This document shows, piece by piece, positions 29,796 to 38,907 of a stretch of DNA of 64,000 nt. The stretch spans positions 2,480,001 through 2,544,000 of the forward strand of contig NC_013947.1 in the NCBI RefSeq assembly GCF_000024545.1. Reading direction: 5' to 3'. Source of the DNA: Stackebrandtia nassauensis DSM 44728 (lineage in GTDB: Bacteria > Actinomycetota > Actinomycetes > Mycobacteriales > Micromonosporaceae). A program made the translations under genes and the position numbers. The notes under the pieces are model-generated. The model did not search any database. It saw only the letters and a program-made list of their open reading frames with translations, and was not told the DNA's origin. The number at the start of each line of letters is the position of its first letter. The first letter of the stretch is position 1.

Positions 29796-30095
29796 ATGAC
29801 CGCAATCTCCCGTGACGAGGTCGCGCATCTGGCGCATTTGGCGCGCCTGGACGTGACGGAGGACGAGCTGGACCGCTTCGCTCAGCAGCTGGATGTGATC
29901 CTCCAGTCGGTTCAGCGGATCAATGAGGTCGCCGCCGAGGACATACCGCCGACCTCACACGCCGTGCCGTTGACCAATGTGTATCGCGACGACGAGCCGC
30001 GCCCGAGCCTGTCGCGCGCCGACGCCCTGGCGGGCGCGCCCGACACCGACCAGGACCGGTTCCGGGTGCCGCGCATCCTGGGGGAGGAAGAGTAG
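29796..30095 (+). CDS. gatC: Glu-tRNA(Gln)/Asp-tRNA(Asn) amidotransferase subunit C
   Basis: A 99-residue GatC, the small subunit that stabilises GatA. It begins ISRDEVAHLAHLARL, the family signature, and continues through FAQQLDVILQSVQRI and the DIPPTSHAVPLTNVYRDDE region that wraps GatA. AAGGA precedes the ATG. The gene is directly followed by gatA, which begins on the base after its stop. Confidence 0.96.
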   Translation: MTAISRDEVAHLAHLARLDVTEDELDRFAQQLDVILQSVQRINEVAAEDIPPTSHAVPLTNVYRDDEPRPSLSRADALAGAPDTDQDRFRVPRILGEEE

Positions 30096-31586
30096 ATGTC
30101 CGACATCACCAAGAAGACCGCCGCCGAACTCGGCGAGGCGATCGCCGCCGGTGACCTGACCTCCGAGCAGGTCACGTCCGCGTTCCTGGCCCGTATCGAG
30201 GCCGTGGAGCCCAAGATCCACGCCTTCCTGCACATCGACGCCGACGGCGCGCTGGCCACCGCCCGCGCGGTGGACGCCAGGATCGCCGCTGGTGGGAAAT
30301 TCGGCCCGCTGGCCGGGGTCCCGATCGCCGTCAAGGACATTGTGGTCACCAAGGGGCTGCCCACCACCGCGGCGTCCAAGATGCTCGAAGGCTGGATCCC
30401 GCCCTACGACGCCACCATTGTGGAGCGCATCAAGGCCGCCGGACTCCCGATCCTCGGCAAGACCAACCTCGACGAGTTCGCGATGGGCTCGTCCACCGAG
30501 TACTCCGCCTTCGGCACCACCCACAACCCGTGGGACCTCAACCGCATCCCCGGCGGCTCCGGCGGCGGCTCGGCCGCCGCGGTCGCGGCCCGGATGGCCC
30601 CGCTGGCCATCGGCACCGACACCGGCGGCTCGATCCGCCAGCCCGGTGCCGTCACCGGCACCATCGGCGCCAAACCCACCTACGGCGGCAACAGCCGCTA
30701 CGGCCTGATCGCCTTCTCGTCCTCACTGGACACACCCGGCCCGGTGACCCGCACCATGCTGGACGCCGCGCTGCTGCACGAGGTGATCGGCGGCCACGAC
30801 CCGCTCGACTCCACCTCCATCCCGCAGCCGGTCCCGCCGGTCGTGGAAGCCGCCCGCACGGGCCTGACCGGCGACCTGAGCGGCGTCCGGCTGGGCATCG
30901 TCAAGGAGTTCGCCTCCGGTGAGGGCGCCGAACCCGGCGTCATCGCCGCCTACCAGGCCGGGGTGGACGCGCTGGTGAAACTGGGCGCCGAGGTCGAGGA
31001 GGTCTCGTGCCCGCACTTCACCTACGCCCTGCCCGCCTACTACCTGATCTCCCCGAGCGAGTGCTCGTCCAACCTGGCCCGCTACGACAGTGTCCGCTAT
31101 GGACTGCGGGTCGGCGACAACGGCGAACGCTCCCTTGAGGAGGTGATGGCGGCCACCCGCGAGGCCGGTTTCGGTCCCGAGGTCAAGCGCCGCATCATCC
31201 TGGGCACCTACGCCCTGTCGGCCGGTTACGTCGACCAGTTCTACGGCCAGGCCCAGAAGGTCCGCACCCTCATCACCCGCGACTTCGACGCCGCCTTCGC
31301 CAAGGTCGACGCCCTGGTGTCCCCGACGACACCGTTCACGGCCTTCGAGTTCGGCGCCCGCACCGCGGACCCGTACCAGATGTACCTCGCCGACCTGTAC
31401 ACCATCCCGTCCAACCTGTCGGGTGGCCCGGCCATCTCGGTGCCGTCCGGTCTGTCCGACGGCCTGCCCGCCGGTCTCCAGATCATGGCACCCACCATGC
31501 GCGACGACATCGCCTACCGCGTTGGCGCGGCACTGGAATCCACACAGGAACCACGGTTGTCCGACCAGATCCCGGACGTGGCGTAA
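30096..31586 (+). CDS. gatA: Glu-tRNA(Gln)/Asp-tRNA(Asn) amidotransferase subunit A
   Basis: A 496-residue GatA, an amidase-signature enzyme that releases ammonia from glutamine for transamidation. The catalytic Ser-cisSer-Lys triad is in [10 protein letters not shown] (Lys) and in [13 protein letters not shown] with [11 protein letters not shown]. The ATG follows the gatC stop without a gap, and a GGGGGAGGAAG stretch inside gatC acts as its ribosome site. The length is standard. GatCAB is essential for organisms that lack GlnRS or AsnRS. Confidence 0.97.
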   Translation: MSDITKKTAAELGEAIAAGDLTSEQVTSAFLARIEAVEPKIHAFLHIDADGALATARAVDARIAAGGKFGPLAGVPIAVKDIVVTKGLPTTAASKMLEGWIPPYDATIVERIKAAGLPILGKTNLDEFAMGSSTEYSAFGTTHNPWDLNRIPGGSGGGSAAAVAARMAPLAIGTDTGGSIRQPGAVTGTIGAKPTYGGNSRYGLIAFSSSLDTPGPVTRTMLDAALLHEVIGGHDPLDSTSIPQPVPPVVEAARTGLTGDLSGVRLGIVKEFASGEGAEPGVIAAYQAGVDALVKLGAEVEEVSCPHFTYALPAYYLISPSECSSNLARYDSVRYGLRVGDNGERSLEEVMAATREAGFGPEVKRRIILGTYALSAGYVDQFYGQAQKVRTLITRDFDAAFAKVDALVSPTTPFTAFEFGARTADPYQMYLADLYTIPSNLSGGPAISVPSGLSDGLPAGLQIMAPTMRDDIAYRVGAALESTQEPRLSDQIPDVA

Positions 31587-31602
31587 AGGAGCCTTTGAGA
31601 CG

Positions 31603-33099
31603 ATGAGCACTGTCACCATTCCGTCCTACGAGGACGCCACCGACCGCTACGAGATCGTGATCGGCCTGGAGACCCACGTCGAACTGGGTACCCGCACCAA
31701 GATGTTCTGCGGCTGCGCCACCGCCTTCGGCGCGGACCCGAACACCCAGGTCTGCCCGGTCTGCCTCGGCCTCCCCGGCTCCCTGCCGGTGGCCAACCGC
31801 GCGGCCATCGAAGCGACCATCCGCATCGGCCTGGCCCTCAACTGCCGCATCGCCGAGTGGTGCCGCTTCGCGCGCAAGAACTACTTCTACCCGGACATGC
31901 CGAAGAACTTCCAGACCTCCCAGTACGACGAGCCCCTCTGCGAGGACGGCTACATCGACGTCGACGTGAACGGCGAGACCGTCCGCGTCGAGATCGAACG
32001 GGTCCACCTGGAAGAGGACACCGGCAAGTCCCTCCACGTCGGCGGGGCGACCGGCCGCATCCAGGGCGCCACCGAATCCCTGGTGGACTACAACCGGGCG
32101 GGCATCCCGCTGGTCGAGATCGTCACCAAACCGATCACCGGCACCGGCAAACTCGCCCCCGAAGTAGCCCGCGCGTACGTTACCGAACTACGCGAAGTGG
32201 TCCGCTCCCTCGACGTCTCCGACGTCCGCATGGAACAGGGCTCGATGCGCTGCGACGTCAACACGTCCCTCAACCTGCCCGGCGCCGAATGGGGAACCCG
32301 CACCGAAACCAAGAACGTCAACTCCCTGCGCAGCGTCGAACGCGCGGTCCGTTCCGAGATCCCACGCCAAGCGGCCCTCCTCGACGCGGGCGAACGCATC
32401 GTCCAGGAGACCCGCCACTTCCACGAGGACACCGGAGAAACCACCCCGGGCCGCAGCAAGGAAACCGCCACCGACTACCGCTACTTCCCAGAACCCGACC
32501 TGGCCCCCATGGCCCCGGACCCGGCCTGGGTAGCCGACCTCAAATCAGCGCTCCCCGAACTCCCACGAGTCCGCCGCAAACGCCTCCAGAGCGACTGGGG
32601 ACTGTCCGACCACGATATGGCCTCGGTCCTCAACGCGGGCGCGGTAGACCTCATCGAGTCCACCATCGCGGCGGGCACCACCTCGGAAGCCGCCCGCAAA
32701 TGGTGGATGGGCGAACTGTCCCGCCGCGCCAACGAGGCCGACATCGCCCTGGAAACCATCGCGATGACACCCACCCAAGTAGCAGCGCTCCAGGGCCTCA
32801 TCGACGCGGGCAAACTAAACGACAAGCTGGCCCGCCAAGTCATCGAAGGCGTCCTAGCGGGAGAAGGCGACCCCGAAACGGTGGCCACCACCCGCGGCCT
32901 CGCCGTGGTCTCCGACACGGGAGCCCTCACCACAGCGGTAGAGGAAGCCATCGCGGCCAACCCCGACGTAGCCGAAAAGGTCCGCGGCGGCAAGGTCGCC
33001 GCTGCCGGAGCGCTGGTCGGCGCGGTCATGAAGTCCACAAAGGGCCAGGCCGACGCGAAGACAGTCCGCGAACTGATCCTGGAAAAGCTGGCGTCCTAA
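31603..33099 (+). CDS. gatB: Glu-tRNA(Gln)/Asp-tRNA(Asn) amidotransferase subunit B
   Basis: A 498-residue GatB, which activates the mischarged tRNA and amidates it. Family motifs include [19 protein letters not shown] (the Cys cluster binds zinc), [12 protein letters not shown], and EVVTKPITG-like VEIVTKPI. The C-terminal YqeY-like tail ends EKLAS. The AAAGGA site is 12 nt before the ATG at 31603; the longer frame from 31423 lies in gatA. It is the last gene of the operon, followed by a strong terminator. Confidence 0.97.
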   Translation: MSTVTIPSYEDATDRYEIVIGLETHVELGTRTKMFCGCATAFGADPNTQVCPVCLGLPGSLPVANRAAIEATIRIGLALNCRIAEWCRFARKNYFYPDMPKNFQTSQYDEPLCEDGYIDVDVNGETVRVEIERVHLEEDTGKSLHVGGATGRIQGATESLVDYNRAGIPLVEIVTKPITGTGKLAPEVARAYVTELREVVRSLDVSDVRMEQGSMRCDVNTSLNLPGAEWGTRTETKNVNSLRSVERAVRSEIPRQAALLDAGERIVQETRHFHEDTGETTPGRSKETATDYRYFPEPDLAPMAPDPAWVADLKSALPELPRVRRKRLQSDWGLSDHDMASVLNAGAVDLIESTIAAGTTSEAARKWWMGELSRRANEADIALETIAMTPTQVAALQGLIDAGKLNDKLARQVIEGVLAGEGDPETVATTRGLAVVSDTGALTTAVEEAIAANPDVAEKVRGGKVAAAGALVGAVMKSTKGQADAKTVRELILEKLAS

Positions 33100-33117
33100 C
33101 GTCTGATTCCCCTTAGG

Positions 33118-33149
33118 GCCGGAAGTCCTTGTCGCCAAGGACTTCCGGC
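33118..33149 (+). terminator. Strong hairpin terminator after gatB
   Basis: A 14-bp perfect stem (GCCGGAAGTCCTTG) with a TCGC loop, 18 bp past the gatB stop, is followed by a short T-rich stretch. Confidence 0.85.
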
Positions 33150-33209
33150 TTAGTCGTTTCCAGACCCGCCCACCGGGATACTTGCCCCGCAAGCGTCACT
33201 GTTCGTTGT

Positions 33210-33251
33210 ACGGAAGTCTCAACGCGGGTTCCGGCATGGCCCACCATTGTG
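33210..33251 (+). repeat. 42-bp upstream element, copy 1
   Basis: This stretch matches 34934-34975 at 34 of 42 positions without gaps, including a shared GGGTTCCGGCA core. It lies 64 bp upstream of the LamG-protein start. Confidence 0.6.
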
Positions 33252-33315
33252 CTTCAGCCTGCCCACTGTCTATTTTGTCCGCCTAAGCAGCGGTTTGCCC
33301 TGAAGAGGTTCGCCC

Positions 33316-34119
33316 ATGCGTGTCACCATGTTTGCTCAATCCCAACGCACTCGAGTAGCCACAGCGACGGTTCTCGGGATCGGATGCGTGTTGGCCTTGG
33401 TTCCATCCTCGGCCACCGCTGAGGTGGATGTCCAACGCGAATCGCCAGTTCGCGCGGCATACTGGCAGATGAATTCGACGATCGCCGACACGACTCCGGA
33501 GTACCTGGGCGGCTCTTCGCTCAATCTCCACGACGGTGCGAACATCTACCCGGGCACCGATGACGATCCGGCGATTCTGGGATCGGGGCATCTCAGCCTG
33601 GATGGAAGCACAGGCTACGCGTCCACAAGTGATCCCCTTGTCAACGTGGAAGAGGGTTTCACCCTTATCGCTCGGGCGCGCCCCACAAGCGTGGTTTCAG
33701 ATCACGACATGACGGTAATGGCGTTGCGCGGTCATAACACCAATCTCGTCGAGATCAAGTACTCGGCGGAGGCGCATGCCTGGCGAGTCGTGGCATCGAA
33801 AACCGATACTGCCGACAGTGAAACGGTCACCATCGACCATCGAATCCCACCGCTCCTGGAGCCCACCGGCCAGGCTATCGGTGTCACCTACGACGCGATC
33901 AGCGGAGAGATGACCCTATGGGTGGCAGGCTATGCGCAAACTCCGAAGCAGGTCACGTTCGCGGGGCCGTGGTCGATTACGGGGTTCCAGGTTGGGCGAG
34001 GAATTGGTGACGACGCCTACTTCTCCGGCGCCATCGACGAAGTGCGCGTGTATGCCGGGGTGTGTTCTCCAGACCTGATGTATGACCTTTCCGGGTACTA
34101 CGAACTGCCCGAACTCTGA
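33316..34119 (+). CDS. Secreted LamG-type (concanavalin A-like) protein
   Basis: A 267-residue exported protein. It has a signal peptide (about 1-35, with TVLGIGCVLALVPSSATA), then one LamG/jelly-roll domain: AYWQMN, DGSTGYASTSDPLVNVEEGFTLIARARPT (shown in part) and SGAIDEVRVYAGVCS, the usual end of the domain. Such domains bind carbohydrates or other ligands and are common in actinomycete secreted proteins. The GC is lower than in neighbouring genes. The ATG has an AAGAGG site. It is followed by two small lipoproteins and shares an upstream repeat with the second. Confidence 0.8.
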   Translation: MRVTMFAQSQRTRVATATVLGIGCVLALVPSSATAEVDVQRESPVRAAYWQMNSTIADTTPEYLGGSSLNLHDGANIYPGTDDDPAILGSGHLSLDGSTGYASTSDPLVNVEEGFTLIARARPTSVVSDHDMTVMALRGHNTNLVEIKYSAEAHAWRVVASKTDTADSETVTIDHRIPPLLEPTGQAIGVTYDAISGEMTLWVAGYAQTPKQVTFAGPWSITGFQVGRGIGDDAYFSGAIDEVRVYAGVCSPDLMYDLSGYYELPEL

Positions 34120-34175
34120 GCACTGGAACTTTCGTGAACGATCCGAACAAGTCCTTATGAAATAGGGGAACATCT

Positions 34176-34850
34176 ATGCGTAAAACAATTGCCATCGGCG
34201 TCGCCGCGGTCTTGAGTTTCGCCCTTGTGGCGTGCTCGGCGAATACGGAGAAGCCGAAGGCGGAGTCCACGTCGAGCGAGAGCACGGCGAAGGACGAGGG
34301 GAAGGACTGGGCCAAGGAGGCCGAGAAGTCGCTGGTCTCAACGGACATGGAGTCGTTGAGCGAGCATAAGGCCGAGTTCGACAAGCCCAAGAGCGTCGAT
34401 GACGCGCGGCCGTTTCCCGAGTGCGAGATGAACGAGAGCGTCCACGGTGATGTGCGCGGGGGTGTGCACCAGCGGTTCAAGGGCGATCCGGATATTTCGG
34501 CCTACGCCTACGCTGTTGACGGTTCGGCGGCTGATCAGTTCGAGAAGCTCGTGAAGGCGTTCGGGGAGAAGGAATGTCAGGAGTTTGAGACTAAGACCGA
34601 TGAGGGGACGTTCGAGTACAAGCTTCTCGATGACGCGGATACCACTGAGGACTTGAGGAAGGAGCTCTTGTTCGGTGCTTGTTTCGAGGTGACGGACACC
34701 AAGAGCGGGGACAAGAGCGGTGAGTGCCGGATGATCTACGTGGTCGGGGAGAACGGAATCGCGGAGTTGACGTCGAAGCAGGACGTCGAGCTCAACGGTG
34801 TGAGCACTTTGATGCTCGGGTTGGTGGCTGCCGAGGCTATGTCCGGTTAG
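34176..34850 (+). CDS. Small lipoprotein A
   Basis: A 224-residue lipoprotein. The signal peptide ends in the lipobox LVAC (Cys20), so it should be lipidated and held on the outer face of the membrane. It is acidic and Lys/Glu-rich, with conserved Cys residues in PECEMN, EKECQEF, GACFE and GECRM that may form two disulfides. It resembles the next lipoprotein in the segments AEKSLVSTDMESLS versus AEEALVSPDLEALS and in GECRMIYV versus GQCLVVYV. No domain is recognised. It ends before a T-tailed hairpin terminator. Confidence 0.8.
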   Translation: MRKTIAIGVAAVLSFALVACSANTEKPKAESTSSESTAKDEGKDWAKEAEKSLVSTDMESLSEHKAEFDKPKSVDDARPFPECEMNESVHGDVRGGVHQRFKGDPDISAYAYAVDGSAADQFEKLVKAFGEKECQEFETKTDEGTFEYKLLDDADTTEDLRKELLFGACFEVTDTKSGDKSGECRMIYVVGENGIAELTSKQDVELNGVSTLMLGLVAAEAMSG

Positions 34851-34886
34851 TGGTTGGCCGCAAGCTGACACTGGTTTTGGTGGTTG

Positions 34887-34921
34887 GGCGCGTGTGAGGC
34901 TGGTTATGTTTCACACGCGCC
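34887..34921 (+). terminator. Hairpin terminator after lipoprotein A
   Basis: An 11-bp perfect stem (GGCGCGTGTGA) with a 13-nt loop is followed by TTT. Confidence 0.7.
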
Positions 34922-34933
34922 TTTCGTTGGCGC

Positions 34934-34975
34934 ACGGGAGTTACAACGAGGGTTCCGGCACGGCCCTACAATGTG
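34934..34975 (+). repeat. 42-bp upstream element, copy 2
   Basis: This is the second copy of the element at 33210-33251 (34 of 42 identical). It ends 11 bp before the lipoprotein B start, much closer than copy 1 is to its gene. Confidence 0.6.
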
Positions 34976-34986
34976 GAGGTCGTGCC

Positions 34987-35745
34987 GTGTCTATGGGGAA
35001 GTCTTTTAGCTCGTGCTGGTTGGCGGTGCTGGGTGTTGTTGCGGTGGTGGGTTTCGGGGTCGCGGGGTGCTCGTCCGGGGGTGGCAAGGCGGATTCGAAG
35101 AAGCCGGAGGCCAGTGGGAGTCCTTCGACGACGAAGGAATTGGACTATGCGGCGATCGCTGAGGAAGCGTTGGTGTCACCGGATCTGGAGGCGTTGTCCG
35201 ATTACATGTTGAACGGGACGAATGTTGTGGCGGATCCTTGGGGGCCGTGTGTGGAGGATGCTCCGCAGGCCGTGGATGAGCGGGATCGGGCACAGCGGAC
35301 GTTTCAGGGGAAGCGGATGGCGATGGTGACGTCGACGGGGTTGGCCTTGGCGGGTTCGGTGGATGACGCGATGGGGGAGCTGCGGGAGTTGTGGCTTTCG
35401 AAGGAGTGCGAGTCGTTTGAGGGCTCAAGAGTCGGGCTTCCGGGTTCCGAGGAAGTCTTCGATTATGAGCGGGTGAAGAAGCTCAAGGCTCCTAAAGGGG
35501 TGGACGACGACAGCTGGGTCGGGGTGTGTGTCGACGGCCGGGGGAAGACGGCGGCCGACAGTCCGACCGGGCAGCAGCTCACGGGTCAGTGCCTGGTGGT
35601 TTACGTGTCCGGGAAGCACAGCATTTCCGAGGTGTCGGCGGACTTCATACCGGGCCTGTCGGCTGGTGTGAAGGTACCGAGCTTCACGCTTGCCGAGTGC
35701 GCCAAGACGGTCACGCGTGTGGCCGCTGCGGCTGTGGCTGACTGA
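34987..35745 (+). CDS. Small lipoprotein B
   Basis: A 252-residue lipoprotein with the signal sequence WLAVLGVVAVVGFGVAGCSS; the lipobox is VAGC. It has a flexible Ser/Gly/Lys stretch, then a domain related to lipoprotein A (see there) with Cys in PCVED, KECES, VGVCVDG and GQCLV. I chose the GTG at 34987 because a GGAGG site sits 7 nt upstream; the ATG six bases later would leave 13 nt. The codon choice has more T and G endings than its neighbours. The function is unknown; it may act as an envelope-associated sensor or binding protein. Confidence 0.8.
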   Translation: MSMGKSFSSCWLAVLGVVAVVGFGVAGCSSGGGKADSKKPEASGSPSTTKELDYAAIAEEALVSPDLEALSDYMLNGTNVVADPWGPCVEDAPQAVDERDRAQRTFQGKRMAMVTSTGLALAGSVDDAMGELRELWLSKECESFEGSRVGLPGSEEVFDYERVKKLKAPKGVDDDSWVGVCVDGRGKTAADSPTGQQLTGQCLVVYVSGKHSISEVSADFIPGLSAGVKVPSFTLAECAKTVTRVAAAAVAD

Positions 35746-35760
35746 GTCGAGGGCTTTGAC

Positions 35761-35794
35761 GTGCGGACGGGGAATGGGTCAGCCCCGTCCGCAC
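35761..35794. terminator. Bidirectional hairpin terminator
   Basis: A 12-bp stem (GTGCGGACGGGG) with a 10-nt loop lies between lipoprotein B and the convergent GNAT gene. Confidence 0.7.
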
Positions 35795-35814
35795 ACCTGC
35801 CGCGGCGGTTGGGG

Positions 35815-36738
35815 TTAGCCGGCTTCGCCCAGGACCAGGCGGTTGGCGAAGTTGGCGTAACCGGCTCGTTCGAAGGCTTTGGCCATCGGGATGTTGACCG
35901 TGTCGGTGTCGGCCGTGATGGTGGTGGCCCCGGTTTCGGCGTGGCAGCGGGTGATTTCGGCCAGGAGGGAGCCGACGTAGCCCTTGCCGCGGTGTTCGGG
36001 CAGGACGCCCAGGTAGCCCACGACGGGGCCGCCGTTGTTGGCGGAGGGGATCGCCAGGCCGACCAGGGAGCCGTTGGCGTCGTAGGCCAAGCGCCACCAG
36101 GAGCGGTCGCCGGGCATTTCGAGGTAGACCCCCATGTGTTCGCGGGCTTCGGCTTCGACGCCGTGGGCCGCTATGCCCTGTTGGGTGCCGACGTCGAGGC
36201 TGCCCGCGCTGACCTTGCAGAACGCGTCCAGGAAGGCCGCGTCGTCGGCGGGGCGGAACTCGAGTCGGGGGTCGGGGTCGGGGACGCCCGCTTCGGGGGT
36301 CCACTTGTAGCGCAGGCGTTCCAGTTCGTCGGTCATGCCGACCTTGGCCAGGGCTTCGAGTCGCCAGGCCACGGCGTCCGCGACGGGGGTGTCGTCGCGC
36401 CATTGGGAGGACAGGAACATGTGGTACTCGGGTTTCTTGCCGATCGCCTCGTGTGCGTGGGTGAGGAGGTCGGCGGCCAGGCCGGCGCGGTCGGGGACCG
36501 AGGCGTCGGTGTAGAGGCCGTCCATCGCGGCGGGGGCCTCGGTCGGGGACGGGGCCCAGAAGCGGGCCATCGCGACGAGCGTGTCGCCGTCGAGGGCCAG
36601 CCAGGTGTTGGACAGGCTCCAGGAGCCGTCGGCGATGCCGTCGCGGTGGCGGTCGACGCCGGGCCAGCTGAGGGGGTCGTTGGAGCCGAAGGAAAGGACA
36701 CGGTCGAGATCGGACTCGATCGCAGGGCGGAACAACAT
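35815..36738 (-). CDS. Double-domain GNAT acetyltransferase
   Basis: A 307-residue protein of two GNAT-type halves. The C-terminal half has a good acetyl-CoA motif (LGVLPEHRGKGYVGSLLAEI) and NIPMAKAFERAGY. The N-terminal half (LFRPAIESDLDRV, LYTDASVPDRAGLAADLL) looks degenerate. It probably acetylates a small amine or a protein; the acceptor is unknown. The ATG has a good GGAGG site. It is separated by a hairpin from the upstream oxidase gene and is probably transcribed by itself. Confidence 0.85.
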   Translation of the reverse strand: MLFRPAIESDLDRVLSFGSNDPLSWPGVDRHRDGIADGSWSLSNTWLALDGDTLVAMARFWAPSPTEAPAAMDGLYTDASVPDRAGLAADLLTHAHEAIGKKPEYHMFLSSQWRDDTPVADAVAWRLEALAKVGMTDELERLRYKWTPEAGVPDPDPRLEFRPADDAAFLDAFCKVSAGSLDVGTQQGIAAHGVEAEAREHMGVYLEMPGDRSWWRLAYDANGSLVGLAIPSANNGGPVVGYLGVLPEHRGKGYVGSLLAEITRCHAETGATTITADTDTVNIPMAKAFERAGYANFANRLVLGEAG

Positions 36739-36845
36739 TTTGCCTCCGAATAGGAAGGTGGAGGCGCTACCGATCAGAGTCGGTGGATCGGAAGCGCCGA
36801 AGTCGGGGTGAACATCTCGTCGCCTCCTTTCTCCTGTCGTAGTGA

Positions 36846-36865
36846 CGGCGCCGGGGGAGGCGCCG
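36846..36865 (-). terminator. Hairpin terminator after hydroxy-acid oxidase
   Basis: CGGCGCC pairs with GGCGCCG over a 6-nt loop, 47 bp past the oxidase stop on the minus strand. Confidence 0.5.
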
Positions 36866-36911
36866 GACGAACAGTATCAGGGGTTTTGGGCCGGGACAAG
36901 CGGGATGTGGG

Positions 36912-38177
36912 TCACACCGCGCGCAGGGTGTCGCGGGTGATGTCGGGAATGGAGGTGCAGCCCGACAGGCCCAGGGTGAGGTCGAGCTCGGCGATGAAGT
37001 GGGACAGGACCTGGCGGACGCCGATGGTGCCCGCGAGGGTGAGGCCGTAGACGTAGGGGCGGCCCAGGCAGACGGCGTGGGCTCCCAGGGCGAGGGCTTT
37101 GTAGGCGTCGGCGCCGCCCCGGATGCCGCTGTCGAACAGGACCGGGATGGCGTCCTCGACGGCGGTTACGACGCGCGGCAGTGCCTCCAGGGACGCTATG
37201 GCGCCGTCGATCTGGCGGCCGCCATGGTTGGACACGACGATGCCGTCGACGCCGCTGTCGACCGCGCGGACCGCGTCGTCGGGGTGCAGGACGCCTTTGA
37301 GGAGGATCGGGAGGGTGGTGTGCTGGCGCAGCTTCTCCAGGTCGTCCCAGGTGAGGGTGGGGCGGGAGAACACGTCGAGGAAGGTTTCCACGGCCGCTCG
37401 GGGGAGGGGGGAGCGCAGGTTGGTCCAGAAGCCGCCGGGGTGGTGGCGGGCGATGGAGGCCAGGGCCGACAGGGCCGCGAGGGTGGGGCGCTGGGTGGTG
37501 CGGGGGCGGGTGGCGCGTTCGCGGACGAGCGCGGTGAAGACCGGGTCGGAGGTGTACTGGGCGATGCCCCGGCCGAACGCGAACGGGAGGTAGGCGTCGT
37601 CGAGGTCGCGGGGGCGCCAGCCCAGCAGGTGGGTGTCGAGGGTGACGACGATGGCCTCGGCCCCGGCTTTCTCGGCGCGGGACACGAAGCTCTCCATCAG
37701 GGCGTCCTCGCGGCTCCAGTACAACTGGAACCACCAGCTGCCGCCGCCGATGGCCGCCGCGATGTCCTCCATCGGGGTGGAGGCCTGGCTGGAGACGATC
37801 ATGGGCACGCCCGCGTCGGTGGCGGCGCGGGCGACGGCGAGGTCGGCCTCGGGGTGGACCAGGTCGAGCACGCCGATGGGGGCCAGCAGGTAGGGGGTGG
37901 GGCGGCGGCGGCCGAACAGGTCGACGCCGAGGTCGCGTTCGGACACGTCGGTGAGGATGTGCGGGACGACGCGCCAGGCGTCGAAGGCGGCGCGGTTGGC
38001 CGTCGCGGTGGTCTCGAGCCCTGCCGAACCGGCGACGTAGCCGAGCGCCCGTTTGGACAGTCGGCGGTGTGCCGCGTCTCGCAGTGCCGCGGCCGCGACG
38101 GGGACGGCGGGTTTGCGGCCGTAGACGCCGTCCCGGTAGATCTGGGACTGGACGGCCCGGCCCACGGATTCGCGCAT
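36912..38177 (-). CDS. FMN-dependent alpha-hydroxy acid oxidase/dehydrogenase
   Basis: A 421-residue TIM-barrel flavoenzyme of the lactate dehydrogenase/glycolate oxidase/lactate monooxygenase family. The catalytic His is in the signature VVSNHGGRQIDGA, a FMN-phosphate loop reads FDSGIRGGADAYKAL, and the N-terminus has the helix RRLSKRALGYVAGSAG with Tyr. FMN and substrate Arg residues are present (LLGWRPRDLDDAYLP). It oxidises an L-2-hydroxy acid, possibly lactate; the electron acceptor cannot be read. It is longer than spinach glycolate oxidase, as lactate monooxygenases often are. A GAGGT site precedes the ATG. Confidence 0.88.
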   Translation of the reverse strand: MRESVGRAVQSQIYRDGVYGRKPAVPVAAAALRDAAHRRLSKRALGYVAGSAGLETTATANRAAFDAWRVVPHILTDVSERDLGVDLFGRRRPTPYLLAPIGVLDLVHPEADLAVARAATDAGVPMIVSSQASTPMEDIAAAIGGGSWWFQLYWSREDALMESFVSRAEKAGAEAIVVTLDTHLLGWRPRDLDDAYLPFAFGRGIAQYTSDPVFTALVRERATRPRTTQRPTLAALSALASIARHHPGGFWTNLRSPLPRAAVETFLDVFSRPTLTWDDLEKLRQHTTLPILLKGVLHPDDAVRAVDSGVDGIVVSNHGGRQIDGAIASLEALPRVVTAVEDAIPVLFDSGIRGGADAYKALALGAHAVCLGRPYVYGLTLAGTIGVRQVLSHFIAELDLTLGLSGCTSIPDITRDTLRAV

Positions 38178-38247
38178 CGGCTACCTCATCGGTGGACATC
38201 TGTCGATGCGCCGAGGTTAGCGGGTTTCGAAAGGCCCGGGGTCCGCC

Positions 38248-38532
38248 TCAGACGCGATAGATGATGTCCTCGTACTCGGGGTGCTTGGTGAACCATTCCT
38301 TCACGTATGGACACAGGGGATACGCCTTGTCCCCGGATTCGCGGATGTCGTCCATGGCTTGGCGCACCAGCATTCCGGCCAGCCCCTGGCCGCGGTGGTC
38401 CCGGGAGACCTCGGTGTGCGGGAACGCGGTGAAGTCCTCGTGCCGGTCGTACTCGACGTAGGCGACGACCGTGCCGTCCTCCTGCGCTTCGTAGCGACTG
38501 CGGTCCGGGTTGTCTACGATTTGGACGGACAT
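38248..38532 (-). CDS. Small GNAT-type N-acetyltransferase
   Basis: A 94-residue protein of the short YidJ/GCN5-like acetyltransferase family, with VAYVEYDRHED, the acetyl-CoA loop VSRDHRGQGLAGMLVRQAMD, and a closing CPYVKEWFTKHPEY. These tiny GNATs have one half of the fold; the substrate is unknown. The ATG at 38532 is chosen because TACCCT sits 6 nt upstream and the 13 residues encoded above it are unlike the family. Confidence 0.88.
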   Translation of the reverse strand: MSVQIVDNPDRSRYEAQEDGTVVAYVEYDRHEDFTAFPHTEVSRDHRGQGLAGMLVRQAMDDIRESGDKAYPLCPYVKEWFTKHPEYEDIIYRV

Positions 38533-38538
38533 GGGTCG

Positions 38539-38544
38539 AGGGTA
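38539..38544 (-). promoter_or_regulatory. -10 box for leaderless GNAT mRNA
   Basis: On the minus strand TACCCT lies 6 nt before the ATG at 38532. Confidence 0.5.
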
Positions 38545-38577
38545 CGTCGGGTACCGGCGAGACGGGGCCACTTGTGA

Positions 38578-38877
38578 TCACCTGGTCAGTGGCGCCAGCC
38601 GCAGCCGCTCGGGCTCGACGGCGACCAGTCGGTAGCGGGTGGCCAGGGAACGGTCGGGGAAGTTGAGCTGGAGGACGTCGTCGTCGCGCAGGCTCCAGCG
38701 CCCTGTGACGCCGACCGGCGCGTCGGTGGGCCCGCTGTCGTAGCGGGTCACGGTGCCGTCGAGCCGGAAGGCGATCCCGTCCCGCCCGCGACCGGGCGGG
38801 ATCGGGTAGTCGTAAGGACGGTAGGTCCGCGTCTCGGGCTCGTCCTCTTCCCGGACGTGGACCCAGCGACGGAACAA
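38578..38877 (-). CDS. Small hypothetical protein, same frame as the upstream protease
   Basis: About 99 residues (FRRWVHVREEDEPETRTYRP, then GRGRDGIAFRLDGTV) of a small family I have no function for. It looks like a compact beta protein. The only start in frame after the upstream TGA is a TTG at 38877. In the family as I know it, the similarity seems to begin a few residues earlier (DKLPNRL), which leaves almost no room after the TGA. There is also an ATG overlapping the protease stop (TGATG), but it is in another frame. The start is therefore uncertain, and a frameshift near the N-terminus is possible. Confidence 0.55.
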   Translation of the reverse strand: MFRRWVHVREEDEPETRTYRPYDYPIPPGRGRDGIAFRLDGTVTRYDSGPTDAPVGVTGRWSLRDDDVLQLNFPDRSLATRYRLVAVEPERLRLAPLTR

Positions 38878-38907
38878 CCGGTTGGGGAGTTTGTCTTCGA
38901 TGGCGCA

